Below, piece by piece: positions 27,002-37,996 of a stretch of 58,179 bases of DNA. This stretch comes from Mycolicibacterium sp. GF69. GTDB lineage: Bacteria > Actinomycetota > Actinomycetes > Mycobacteriales > Mycobacteriaceae. Below the pieces are notes generated by a model, which saw only the letters and a program-made list of their open reading frames with translations, was not told the DNA's origin and did not search any database. The translations under genes were made by a program, and so were the position numbers. How positions within the stretch are numbered: the stretch's first letter is position 1; every line of letters starts with the position of its first letter. Location: NCBI RefSeq assembly GCF_003284965.1, contig NZ_QMEW01000033.1, positions 1 to 58,179 of the forward strand. Direction: 5' to 3'.

Positions 27002-27018
27002 CGACAACGGGATTGTCG
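27002..27018. terminator. Small inverted repeat between lpqB and DUF2252 genes
   Basis: CGACAA (27002-27007) and TTGTCG (27013-27018) pair around a five-base loop in the 123-nt convergent gap. It may help end transcription from either side but is short. Confidence 0.3.
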
Positions 27019-27038
27019 CGCCGCGTTGAGGCGACATG

Positions 27039-28346
27039 TCAGGTCGATGAGACTCCCGGGATGCGCCCTTCGCGAAACGCTTCGACGAAATGGCGGTGAT
27101 CGTCGCGCACGACCCGGGCGTACTCCAGCCCGAAGTTGACAAGGTCGGTCGAGAACTCGTCGACATGCTTGCCGATGACCGCATGGATCGCCTCCTCGGT
27201 CTGAAACTCGACCACTTGTTGGTCGCTGTCTGCGTCACCGACACAATGCACCTTGGCGACCGCCTGCCCCAGTTGCGCGATCACTTCGGCCAGTTCGTCG
27301 GGTTCGGTGAGCTCGCTCCAGTCCAGATCGGTTTCGTACGGCGATATCTCGCTGACGACGAAGCCGACGCTGTCGATGTCGGTGTAGCCGAGCAGCGGAT
27401 CGGCGTGTGCCTGCAGCGCGCGTTGTGACACCGCGGTGCGGTGGCCGTGATGCTGGAAACGCGGACCGAGACCGGCGTCGTTGACGACGCGACTGGGCGC
27501 TGCGACGTTGCCCTGCTTCATCGACAGCACCGCGTCGTTGTCCAACGCCTGGTTGAATCCCTCGATGAGCACGGTGTAGGTCGGCAGACCCGCGCTGCCA
27601 ATACCGTGGCCGGTCTTGCCGATCACGTCCTTGATGTCGTAGGTGATGCCTTGAAAGCGTTTGGTTTTCGGGATGGTGTCGAGGTATCCGGCGAAGGCGG
27701 CCTCCACCTTCTCGCGCTCGGCATTCTCGAGCCGTCGGACGCCCGCCGCCTCCCGGAAGCGTCGGTCCCAGTCATCGACCACGGTGAGACGGTCCAACAT
27801 CTCGGCCCTCGTCGACAGCCGGGCACTCTGCAGTGCGGCCAGGACGGCGCCGCGTGCGGTGTCGAGGTTCAGGGAGAAGGTCGTGTCGTCATCGGCGTCG
27901 AGGAACCACCGCACCTGGCCGACGTAAGACCGCACGAATGTGTCGATCAGCCTTCGGATCTCGTGGTCCGACAGCGCCTTCTGCCAACACATCAGCGCGA
28001 CACTGGCGGCGAAGCGCTGTAGGTCCCAGGTGAAGTGACCGATGTAGGCCTCGTCGAAGTCGTTGACGTCGAAAATCAGCTCGCCCGCGCCGTCCATGTA
28101 GGTGCCGAAGTTCTCGGTGTGCAGATCGCCTTGGATCCACACCTGGCTGGTGCGTTCGTCGGCCCAACGATCCTCGCGGCACACCACGTCGGCGTAGAAG
28201 ACGCAGGCGCTGCCGCGGTAGAAGGCGAACGGGTCGGCCGCCATCTTGCGGAATTTGGTTCGGAATGCGTCCGGGTCGGCCTTCATCAGATCGGCGAAAG
28301 CGGTGACCAGGCAATCGACGATCGCTGATTCTCGGTGGTCCTGCAT
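27039..28346 (-). CDS. DUF2252 family protein
   Basis: A 435-residue protein of a family distantly like phosphotransferase/kinase folds. QGDLHTENFGTY (near 71-82) and DVNDFDEAYIGHFTWDLQRFAASVAL (near 92-117) are the conserved blocks; the first resembles the catalytic loop of aminoglycoside-phosphotransferase-like enzymes (H-x-D/E-x-x-x-N). The second part contains YDIKDVIGKTGHGIGSAG. No function is established and the kinase comparison is inference. GTG/ATG near 28346 is the longest plausible start; ATG MQDHRES fits. It occupies the place between lpqB and the ComF-like gene, where M. tuberculosis has Rv3243c. Confidence 0.85.
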   Translation of the reverse strand: MQDHRESAIVDCLVTAFADLMKADPDAFRTKFRKMAADPFAFYRGSACVFYADVVCREDRWADERTSQVWIQGDLHTENFGTYMDGAGELIFDVNDFDEAYIGHFTWDLQRFAASVALMCWQKALSDHEIRRLIDTFVRSYVGQVRWFLDADDDTTFSLNLDTARGAVLAALQSARLSTRAEMLDRLTVVDDWDRRFREAAGVRRLENAEREKVEAAFAGYLDTIPKTKRFQGITYDIKDVIGKTGHGIGSAGLPTYTVLIEGFNQALDNDAVLSMKQGNVAAPSRVVNDAGLGPRFQHHGHRTAVSQRALQAHADPLLGYTDIDSVGFVVSEISPYETDLDWSELTEPDELAEVIAQLGQAVAKVHCVGDADSDQQVVEFQTEEAIHAVIGKHVDEFSTDLVNFGLEYARVVRDDHRHFVEAFREGRIPGVSST

Positions 28347-28397
28347 GTCAACGAGTACCCCATCTCGATGTCACCGATCCCCGCCACACTGGCCGTC

Positions 28398-29027
28398 ATG
28401 TTGGATCTCGTGCTGCCGCGTCAATGTGGCGGATGCGGCGCCGCGGCCACCGCGTGGTGTGACGCCTGTGCGGCGACGCTGGCGGTCAGGGCCGACGACC
28501 CGCACCTGGTCTCACCGCGGGTGGATTCCGGCGTACCGGTGTACTCCCTGGGCCGCTACGCCGGGCCGCGACGTTGTGCGGTCATCGCGCTCAAGGAGCA
28601 CGGCCGCGCCGACCTGCTCCGGCCGCTCGCCGCGGCGCTGCGAACAGGCCTGACGCAGCTGCTCACCTGGGGTCTGGTCGACACCCCGCTGACGGTGGTG
28701 CCCGCGCCGACCCGCCGGTGGTCGGCCCGGCGCCGCGGCGGTGATCCGGTGACCAGGATGGCGCGCGCAGCAACCGCCGACCTGCCGGGAGTGGCCGTCG
28801 TCCCCGCTTTGCGGACCCGCGCATTCGTCGCCGATTCGGTCGGGTTGTCCACGGCGGACCGGCAGCGCAACATCACAGGTCGGGTCAAGATGCTGCGGCC
28901 CGTCGCCGGGGAGGTCCTCGTCGTCGACGACATCCTCACCACCGGCGCGACGGCCGCCGAATCGGTCCGCGTGCTGCATGCCGGCGGGGCGCGCGTGGCG
29001 GCCGTGCTTGTTGTGGCCAATGCGTGA
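28398..29027 (+). CDS. ComF family phosphoribosyltransferase-like protein (Rv3242c type)
   Basis: A 209-residue protein with an N-terminal zinc-ribbon-like cluster (CGGCG at 10-14, CDAC near 23-26) and a C-terminal type I phosphoribosyltransferase motif VLVVDDILTTGATAAESV (about 178-195). In naturally competent bacteria ComF acts in DNA uptake; in mycobacteria the role is not known. ATG at 28398 is chosen over upstream in-frame codons because the conserved MLDLVLPRQCGGC begins there. 287 nt of leader separate it from hpf. Confidence 0.9.
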   Translation: MLDLVLPRQCGGCGAAATAWCDACAATLAVRADDPHLVSPRVDSGVPVYSLGRYAGPRRCAVIALKEHGRADLLRPLAAALRTGLTQLLTWGLVDTPLTVVPAPTRRWSARRRGGDPVTRMARAATADLPGVAVVPALRTRAFVADSVGLSTADRQRNITGRVKMLRPVAGEVLVVDDILTTGATAAESVRVLHAGGARVAAVLVVANA

Positions 29028-29314
29028 GGACCGTTGCGGTGGTCGCCGGTATCAGACCAAAGTGAAGAACTGAAAACAGGTCGTCGGATTCACTGGCACT
29101 ACCGGGTGAACGCGGCTACCGTCGGCTGCAACACCCGTGATGACTCACGGCCGGCGCTCAGAATCGCAGCGCCCCCATCGCCGACGCGGTAGGAGGTGAG
29201 TAGACGACACCTTGCACCGGCGAGCGGCGAGACATGCAGGCCCCGTCGGTGCGGATTCCACGACGAACCCGGCACGCTGACGCGTGCGGACGCCACAGAA
29301 ACGAGTTGCCAAGC
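29028..29314 (+). promoter_or_regulatory. Long leader region upstream of hpf
   Basis: This 287-nt gap holds several short complementary segments, for instance CGTGA/TCACG around 29132-29147 and GCACCG/CGGTGC around 29214-29255, and no convincing gene. A structured 5' leader is possible because ribosome-hibernation genes of other bacteria can be preceded by large structured RNAs (raiA motif). I cannot confirm that motif by eye. Confidence 0.4.
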
Positions 29315-29980
29315 ATGTCAAGCCAATCCCTGGACTCCCGCCCAATGGTCATCGAGGACGAAACACCCCAGCCCCAGACGCGGGCCGAGGTTGCAGTCAC
29401 CGGCCGCAACGTCGAGATCCCCGACCACTTCCGCAACTACGTCGCAGAGAAACTGTCACGCCTGGAACGATTCGACCGCACCATCCACCTTTTCGACGTC
29501 GAGCTCGACCACGAGCGCAACCGACGTCAACGCAAGAACTGTCAACACGTCGAGATCACCGCCCGCGGCCGCGGCCCGGTCGTCCGCGCCGAGGCCTGCG
29601 CGGACAGCTTCTACGCCGCGATGGAGTCGGCGGTCGACAAGCTATCCGAACGGCTGCGCCGCGCGCGCGACCGGCGCAAGATCCACTACGGCGACAAGAC
29701 CCCCGTGTCGGTCGCCAAGGCCACCGCCATCACCCCGCTGCCGGGCTCGTCGGACATGGCACCGCCGGAGCACGACGGCGCGGCGCTCGACGAGCACGAG
29801 CCCGGGCGAATCGTGCGGATCAAGGAGCACCCGGCCACGCCCATGACCGTCGACGACGCGCTGTCGCAGATGGAACTGGTCGGCCACGACTTCTTCCTCT
29901 TCCACGACAAGGAGTCCGACCGGCCGTGCGTGGTCTACCGCAGGCACGCCTACGACTACGGCCTGATTCGGCTCGCCTGA
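29315..29980 (+). CDS. hpf: Ribosome hibernation promoting factor, long form
   Basis: Binds the 30S decoding region and pairs ribosomes into inactive 100S dimers, or stabilises 70S, in starvation. The 221-residue protein contains the N-terminal S30AE/RaiA domain (VTGRNVEIPDHFRNYVAEKLSRLERFDR and the basic RARDRRKIHYG helix), a linker, and the C-terminal dimerisation domain of long HPFs (DDALSQMELVGHDFFLFHDKES..VVYRRHAYDYGLIRLA). ATG at 29315 suits family length; the frame is open upstream. It precedes secA1 by about 105 nt as in M. tuberculosis (Rv3241c). Confidence 0.95.
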   Translation: MSSQSLDSRPMVIEDETPQPQTRAEVAVTGRNVEIPDHFRNYVAEKLSRLERFDRTIHLFDVELDHERNRRQRKNCQHVEITARGRGPVVRAEACADSFYAAMESAVDKLSERLRRARDRRKIHYGDKTPVSVAKATAITPLPGSSDMAPPEHDGAALDEHEPGRIVRIKEHPATPMTVDDALSQMELVGHDFFLFHDKESDRPCVVYRRHAYDYGLIRLA

Positions 29981-30085
29981 GCCGGTCGCACCATTTCGCC
30001 TGGCCGGACGTAGCTTCGTCGGGTCCAAGCGCATGTCACTTACCATGGGTTGAACTCAAGACTTCCAACCCATAGGGGAACTAGC

Positions 30086-32904
<2,819 letters not shown>

Positions 32905-32908
<4 letters not shown>

Positions 32909-33396
32909 GGCTCGACCAGGGCGGCGATGCGTTCCAAGGTGGCCCGCATCCCGTCTTCGGCCTGCTCGGGCGTCGCGCCCATCCTGAGCATGAAGCGTTG
33001 CCGATCTTCGGAGACGTCCCAGGTTTCGCGCACCAGCGTGCCACCCTGCGTCGGTTCGAGTTCGTAGCGCCAGATCCGCCCACCGATCAAGCCGAGCGGA
33101 CCGATCGTGGTCTTCCACGCGATGCGGCGGTCGGGTTCGAACTCGATGACGGTGTTCGTCGTCCGGTACGGAAGAAACAGCGACTCGGGTCGGCCGCGCA
33201 TCGACATGCCGAACCGCGTTCCGGCCGAGAGCGGTTGGGACTTCTCGCCGGGGGCGTGATCGACAGTGCCCGAACCGTCGAACCTCGAATGCTTGCCGGC
33301 ATCGGCGAGCAACGCGAATATCGTGGCGGCCGGCGCATCGATGAGGCGCTGCACGCTTACTCGGTTTCCCTGCACATCGATCACGTTAACCCTCAA
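32905..33396 (-). CDS. SRPBCC (START/polyketide cyclase-like) family protein
   Basis: A protein of about 160 residues with the helix-grip fold pattern of SRPBCC proteins: an opening strand VSVQRLIDAPAATIFALLADAGKHSRFDGSG, then FEPDRRIAWKTTIGP in the middle and a long C-terminal helix (AEDGMRATLERIAALVEP). These proteins bind hydrophobic ligands; the ligand is unknown. A TTG at 33396 would overlap the stop of the Rv3235-type gene (TTGA); GTG codons at 33384 or 33375 are alternative starts and leave the domain complete. Confidence 0.8.
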
Positions 33397-33938
33397 CCGA
33401 TCTGCAGCGCGACGAGCCGCCAGCGCCCACCCTTGGACTCGATCCGCGCCGCGATCGCCTGGATGCGCTGTCCGCGACTGTAAGTGCCGAACACTTCGGC
33501 GGCCCCAGCGTCGTCGTCTCCGGCCATGCGCACCCGCACGCGGCGCAGCGTCGCGGCTTGGGACTGCGGGTGACGCGTCATCGCGAGCACGGTTTCGGTC
33601 AACTCCGGTGCCAGCAATGGACGCAACTGCGCGATGGGCCGTCGCCGGTCGATGACCTCGAGGACGCGGCGTAACGCCGCGTCGGCGAAGACCACGGTGT
33701 CACGCGACGGTGCCGACTCGGCGACAGGTGGCGCCGGCTGCTGAAGGTGTGCGGTCCGCACGCCAGCGGCAGGGCGCCCGGACGGCCGGCGATGCAGGTT
33801 TTTGGGCGTGGGCGGCAGACACGCGCCGACACCCAACGGCGGTGGTTCACAGTCGATGACAGGCGCCACCACCGCTGTTCCGCCTCCGGCCGGGCGCGCG
33901 GGCGGGACTGTCTCGGCAACGGTGTGGGGTGGTGTCAC
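33393..33938 (-). CDS. Rv3235 family protein
   Basis: A 181-residue protein with a disordered N-terminal half rich in proline and alanine (about 1-85), followed by a conserved domain: ALRRVLEVIDRRRPIAQLRPLLAPELTETVLAM, then VRVRMAGDDDAGAAEVFGTYSRGQRIQAIAARIE and GGRWRLVALQIG. This alpha-beta domain defines the actinobacterial Rv3235 family, usually encoded near secA; its function is unknown. GTG at 33938. Probably cotranscribed with the SRPBCC gene. Confidence 0.85.
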   Translation of the reverse strand: MTPPHTVAETVPPARPAGGGTAVVAPVIDCEPPPLGVGACLPPTPKNLHRRPSGRPAAGVRTAHLQQPAPPVAESAPSRDTVVFADAALRRVLEVIDRRRPIAQLRPLLAPELTETVLAMTRHPQSQAATLRRVRVRMAGDDDAGAAEVFGTYSRGQRIQAIAARIESKGGRWRLVALQIG

Positions 33939-33944
33939 GACAGA

Positions 33945-33988
33945 ACTCTCCAGCTACTCGACGAGACGGGACGCGTCTGCTGGAGAGT
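33945..33988. promoter_or_regulatory. Nested inverted repeat in the divergent region before the wax ester synthase gene
   Basis: Outer arms ACTCTCCAGC (33945-33954) and GCTGGAGAGT (33979-33988) match perfectly and enclose AGACG-GGACG-CGTCT. It lies seven bases upstream of the Rv3235-type start, within the 252-nt divergent gap 33939-34190. Either a regulatory dyad or a structured RNA in a transcript reading rightwards. Nothing else is recognised in the gap. Confidence 0.5.
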
Positions 33989-34190
33989 GACAGACCACAC
34001 CATGATCGCACGCTGTGCAGGTCCTCGGACGCACCGAACTGCGCCCCGGCTGGAGTCCCGGCCGCCATTCCACCCGCCATCCGGCCCGCACCCGCGCTGC
34101 GCACACCCAGGGTTGGGATATAGCGTGGCGGGGTCTTCGAGCACACGCGGTGGGGGCCGCGGAGACGTAGAGGGGGAGGAAGGCGCCGCG

Positions 34191-35600
34191 ATGGTCACTC
34201 GGTTGTCGGCTGCGGACGCGTCGTTCTTTCACCTGGAGAACACGTCGACGCCGATGTACGTCGGCTCGTTGTCGATCCTGCGCAAACCCCGCAGCGGGCT
34301 GAGCTACGAAACCCTGCTGGCCACCGTCGAACAGCGGCTTCCACAGATACCGCGCTACCGCCAGAAGGTCCGCGAGGTGGTGCTCGGCCTGGCGCGCCCG
34401 GTGTGGGTGGACGACCGCGAATTCGACATCACCTACCACATCCGCCGCTCGGCGTTGCCGTCACCGGGCAGTGACGCCCAGCTGCACGAACTCATCGCCC
34501 GGCTGGGCTCGCGGCCCCTGGACAAGTCGCGCCCGCTCTGGGAGATGTACCTGATCGAGGGCCTGGCCAAGAACCGCATCGCGATCTACACCAAGACGCA
34601 CCAAGCGCTGGTGAACGGAATGGCGGCCCTCGAGATCGGCCACGTCATCGCCGACCGCACCCAGAAGCCGCCGGAGTTCGGCGAGGACATCTGGATCCCG
34701 ATGCGCGAACCCAGCGATCGGCAACTGTTGCTCGGCGCCATCGGCGAATGGATCATGCGCCCGGCAGAGCAGTTCGGGGCGGTCCGCTCCGCCGTCGTCG
34801 ACGTTGCGACCAACGCCGGCCAGTTGGTCGACATGGGCCGCCGGTTCGTCGAGATGGCCCGCGTCGTCGCGCGCGGCACCGCACCGAGCAGCCCACTGAA
34901 CACCACGGTCTCCCGCAACAGGCGGTTCACCGTATCCACCGGACGGCTCGAGGACTTCCGCATGGTGCGGGCCCGCTACGACTGCGACGTCAACGACGTG
35001 GTGCTGGCCGTGGTGGCCGGTGCGTTGCGCAACTGGCTGATGTCGCGCGGAGAACCGGTGACGGCGACGACGAGGGTGCGCGCGATGGCGCCCATGTCGG
35101 TGTACCCGGACGCCGAACTCGACGCCACCGGGCCCGGCCAGGCCATCAGCGAGGTGACACCGTTCCTCGTCGATCTCCCCGTGGGCGAGGCCAACCCCGT
35201 CGTGCGGCTTTCGCAGATCGCACATGCCACCGAATCGGCGTCGACCGCCGCCAGCCTGGTCGACGCGGAGACCATAGTGACGCTGTCGGGGTTCGGTCCG
35301 CCGACCCTGCACGCCATGGGCATCCGGGTCGCGACGACGTTCTCCGCGCGCCAGTTCAACTTGTTGATCACCAATGCGCCCGGCGCGCAGCATCAGATGT
35401 ACATCGCGGGCACCAAGCTGTTGGAGACCTACGCCGTGCCGCCGTTGCTCAGCAACCAGGTGCTGGCCCTCGGCGTGACGTCCTACAACGGCACGGTCTA
35501 CTTCGGGATCAATGCCGACCGCGACGCGATGAGCGACGTCGACGTTTTGCCCAGCCTGCTCCGCGAATCCATGGAAGAACTGCTAGAAGCCGCACAATGA
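34191..35600 (+). CDS. Wax ester synthase/diacylglycerol acyltransferase-like protein (Tgs3 type) with altered active-site motif
   Basis: A 469-residue member of the WS/DGAT family, which makes triacylglycerol or wax esters from acyl-CoA. It starts MVTRLSAADASFFHLENTSTPMYVGSL and has RRSALPSPG, DKSRPLWEMYLIEGL and the C-terminal NAPGAQHQMYIAG typical of the family. The catalytic motif, usually HHxxxDG, reads HQALVNG at about residues 142-148, so the second histidine (the base) and the aspartate are both replaced. Residual or different activity is likely. The position between the secA1 region and desA3 matches tgs3 (Rv3234c/Rv3233c) of M. tuberculosis. The ATG at 34191 follows GGGGGAGGA. Confidence 0.88.
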   Translation: MVTRLSAADASFFHLENTSTPMYVGSLSILRKPRSGLSYETLLATVEQRLPQIPRYRQKVREVVLGLARPVWVDDREFDITYHIRRSALPSPGSDAQLHELIARLGSRPLDKSRPLWEMYLIEGLAKNRIAIYTKTHQALVNGMAALEIGHVIADRTQKPPEFGEDIWIPMREPSDRQLLLGAIGEWIMRPAEQFGAVRSAVVDVATNAGQLVDMGRRFVEMARVVARGTAPSSPLNTTVSRNRRFTVSTGRLEDFRMVRARYDCDVNDVVLAVVAGALRNWLMSRGEPVTATTRVRAMAPMSVYPDAELDATGPGQAISEVTPFLVDLPVGEANPVVRLSQIAHATESASTAASLVDAETIVTLSGFGPPTLHAMGIRVATTFSARQFNLLITNAPGAQHQMYIAGTKLLETYAVPPLLSNQVLALGVTSYNGTVYFGINADRDAMSDVDVLPSLLRESMEELLEAAQ

Positions 35601-35661
35601 CCCGAGCAAGGCGTTTGCCGCATTGACTGGCTCACCGCCGGCGGGGTCGAATTGGCTCACC

Positions 35662-37425
35662 ATGACCACCAGATCAGAGAACGAGACGACCGCAAAAGCG
35701 AAATCGGCCACCCGACGGGCGCTCGAGTCGCCGACGGATCACGTCGTACCCCACCCGGCGCTCGATCAGCCGCCGCAGGAGGACGCGCTCACCCGATCCC
35801 GCGGCGTGGACTGGGTCGTCTTCGGGGTCACCGCGGCCATCGCGATCGGCTTTCTGGTGTGGGGTTTCGTCAGCACCCGGTCGCTGGCTTCGGCGTCGGG
35901 CAGCGCACTGACCTGGGTGATGAACAACACCGGGTGGCTCTTTGTGCTGACGGCCACCGGCTTTGTGATCTTCATCCTCTGGCTGGCGGTCGGCCGCTTC
36001 GGCGCGATTCCGCTGGGGCGCGACGACGAGGAACCCGAGTTTCACGGGGTGTCCTGGATCGCGATGATGTTCAGTGCGGGCATGGGCATCGGGCTGATGT
36101 TCTTCGGGGTGGCCGAACCGCTGTCGCACTTCGCGACCCCGCCACCGGGCACCGGGCAGCCGGGTAACCCCGAGGCAGTGCAGACCGCGATGGCGACCAC
36201 ACTTTTCCATTGGACGTTGCACCCATGGGCGATCTACGCCGTCGTCGGTCTGGCGATCGCCTACGGCGTCTACCGCAAGGGCCGGGTGCAGTTGATCAGC
36301 GCTGCCTTCGAACCGCTGCTGGGTTCGCGCGCGAACGGCAAGTGGGGCAAGGTCATCGACATGCTGGCGATCTTCGCCACGCTGTTCGGCTCGGCCGCCT
36401 CCCTGGGCCTGGGCGCGCTGCAGATCCGCAGCGGTCTGCAGATCGTCGGCGGGATCGGCGAAACCGGAAACGCGGTTCTCGTCGTCATCATCTCCGTGCT
36501 CACCGTGGCGTTCGTGCTTTCCGCGGTGTCCGGAGTCGCGCGCGGTATCCAGTGGCTGTCCAACATCAATATGGTGCTGGCCCTGGTGCTGGCCACGTTT
36601 GTATTCGTCGTCGGGCCAACGGTTTTCATCCTCAACCTCCTGCCGACATCGCTGGGCAGCTACTTCGCCGACCTCGCGATGATGTCCGCGCGTACCGGCG
36701 CCGAAGGTACCGACGTCAACGAGTGGTTGCAGTCGTGGACGATCTTCTACTGGGCGTGGTGGGTGTCGTGGACACCGTTCGTCGGGATGTTCATCGCCCG
36801 AATCTCACGCGGGCGCACCATCCGTCAGTTCGTCACCGGTGTGCTGCTGGTGCCGAGCCTGGTGTCGCTGGTGTGGTTCGCGGTGTTCGGCGGCTCGGCG
36901 ATCAAAGAACAACAGGAGGGAGCGGACCTCGCCGGCGAGGGCAGCATCGAGGCCCAGCTGTTCGGTCTGCTCGAGCGTTACCCGATCGCCACGGTCTCCA
37001 GTGTGCTGGTCATGCTGCTGGTGGCGATCTTCTTCGTCTCCGGCGCGGACGCCGCCTCGGTGGTGATGGGGTCGCTCTCCCAACACGGCACCATCAGACC
37101 CAATCGGAGAACGGTGATCTTCTGGGGCGTGGCGACCGGCGCCGTCGCGGCGGTGATGCTGCTTGTCGGTGGCGAGGACGCGCTGACCGGCCTGCAGACC
37201 ATCACGATCATCGCCGCGTTGCCGTTCGTCGTCGTGATGGTGGGTATGGCGGTGTCGTTGGTGAAGGACCTGCGTCGCGACCCGCTGATGGTGCGCCGGA
37301 AGTATGCGGTCGAAGCCGTGAACACCGCCGTGATCCACGGCGTCAAAGAACACGGTGACGACTTCATCATCTCGGTCGAGAAGGATCCCGCGAGCCAGGA
37401 AGCCCCGCACTCGACGGACGGCTAA
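35662..37425 (+). CDS. BCCT family betaine/choline/carnitine transporter
   Basis: A 587-residue carrier with about 12 hydrophobic helices. The region WTIFYWAWWVSWTPFVGMFI and ARISRGRTIRQF is the BCCT signature (aromatic box of helix 8), and SAGMGIGLMFFGVAEPLSHF is the conserved helix 3 region with the G-M-G-I-G stretch of sodium- or proton-coupled members. An N-terminal polar tail of about 55 residues and a C-terminal polar tail remind of osmoregulated BetP. It likely imports glycine betaine or a related solute. ATG at 35662 is preferred over an earlier in-frame codon. A species-specific insertion between the wax ester synthase and DUF6912 genes. Confidence 0.93.
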   Translation: MTTRSENETTAKAKSATRRALESPTDHVVPHPALDQPPQEDALTRSRGVDWVVFGVTAAIAIGFLVWGFVSTRSLASASGSALTWVMNNTGWLFVLTATGFVIFILWLAVGRFGAIPLGRDDEEPEFHGVSWIAMMFSAGMGIGLMFFGVAEPLSHFATPPPGTGQPGNPEAVQTAMATTLFHWTLHPWAIYAVVGLAIAYGVYRKGRVQLISAAFEPLLGSRANGKWGKVIDMLAIFATLFGSAASLGLGALQIRSGLQIVGGIGETGNAVLVVIISVLTVAFVLSAVSGVARGIQWLSNINMVLALVLATFVFVVGPTVFILNLLPTSLGSYFADLAMMSARTGAEGTDVNEWLQSWTIFYWAWWVSWTPFVGMFIARISRGRTIRQFVTGVLLVPSLVSLVWFAVFGGSAIKEQQEGADLAGEGSIEAQLFGLLERYPIATVSSVLVMLLVAIFFVSGADAASVVMGSLSQHGTIRPNRRTVIFWGVATGAVAAVMLLVGGEDALTGLQTITIIAALPFVVVMVGMAVSLVKDLRRDPLMVRRKYAVEAVNTAVIHGVKEHGDDFIISVEKDPASQEAPHSTDG

Positions 37426-37434
37426 TCTCGCCTG

Positions 37435-37932
37435 GTGCGCGTCTACATCCCGGCGACCCTGGCCATGCTGCAGCAGCTGGTCGCCGACCGGGTGCTACAC
37501 GCCCGCAGCGGCACGGCGTTCGCGGTGACGCCCGCACTGCGCGAGTCCTACGCCGAGGGTGACGACGACGAACTCGCCGAGGTGGCCCGCGGCGAAGCCG
37601 CATTGGCGTCGCTGCGGTTGCTGGCGGGCGAGGGGTTGGGCGGGTTGCCGCCGCGGCGCGCGGTGGTGGAGGCCGAGGTCGACGGGGCCATGGCCCGCCC
37701 CGATCTCGACGACGCGGTGGTGCGGCTGGCCGGTCCCGTCGCGTTCGACGACGTCGTCGCCGCCTACGTCGACAATGCCGAGGCCGAAGCCGCGGTTCTG
37801 CCGGCGCTCGACGCCGTCGACAACGCCGATCTAGGCGACGAGGATGCCGAGTTCGTCGTCGGCGACGCCCAGGACCACGATTTGGCCTGGTATGCAGCAC
37901 AAGAACTGCCGTTCCTGCTCGAGCTGCTGTAG
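37435..37932 (+). CDS. DUF6912 family protein (Rv3231c type)
   Basis: A 165-residue acidic protein beginning MRVYIPATLAMLQQLV, a conserved opening of the actinobacterial Rv3231c family. DDDDELAEVARGEAALASLRLL, DDVVAAYVDNAEAE and the end DLAWYAAQELPFLLELL are also shared as I recall. No catalytic motif is visible and function is unknown. GTG at 37435, ten bases after the BCCT stop. In mycobacteria it sits directly upstream of the reductase/desaturase pair, as here. Confidence 0.85.
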   Translation: MRVYIPATLAMLQQLVADRVLHARSGTAFAVTPALRESYAEGDDDELAEVARGEAALASLRLLAGEGLGGLPPRRAVVEAEVDGAMARPDLDDAVVRLAGPVAFDDVVAAYVDNAEAEAAVLPALDAVDNADLGDEDAEFVVGDAQDHDLAWYAAQELPFLLELL

Positions 37933-37972
37933 TCGCCGGATCGAGCAGCGCCATCTGAACTAGATACGAAAG

Positions 37973-37993
37973 CGTAAGTTACGGTACCGTAGG
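37973..37993 (+). promoter_or_regulatory. Operator-like site upstream of the DesA3 reductase gene
   Basis: A 21-nt site with core GTTACGGTACCGTAGG ends three bases before the reductase ATG. It differs at two positions from 39155-39175 in front of desA3. Two copies of such an element at the starts of two genes of one pathway suggest a common regulator, probably of the TetR type, which is not in this window's neighbouring genes with certainty. Confidence 0.65.
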
Positions 37994-37996
37994 TTC

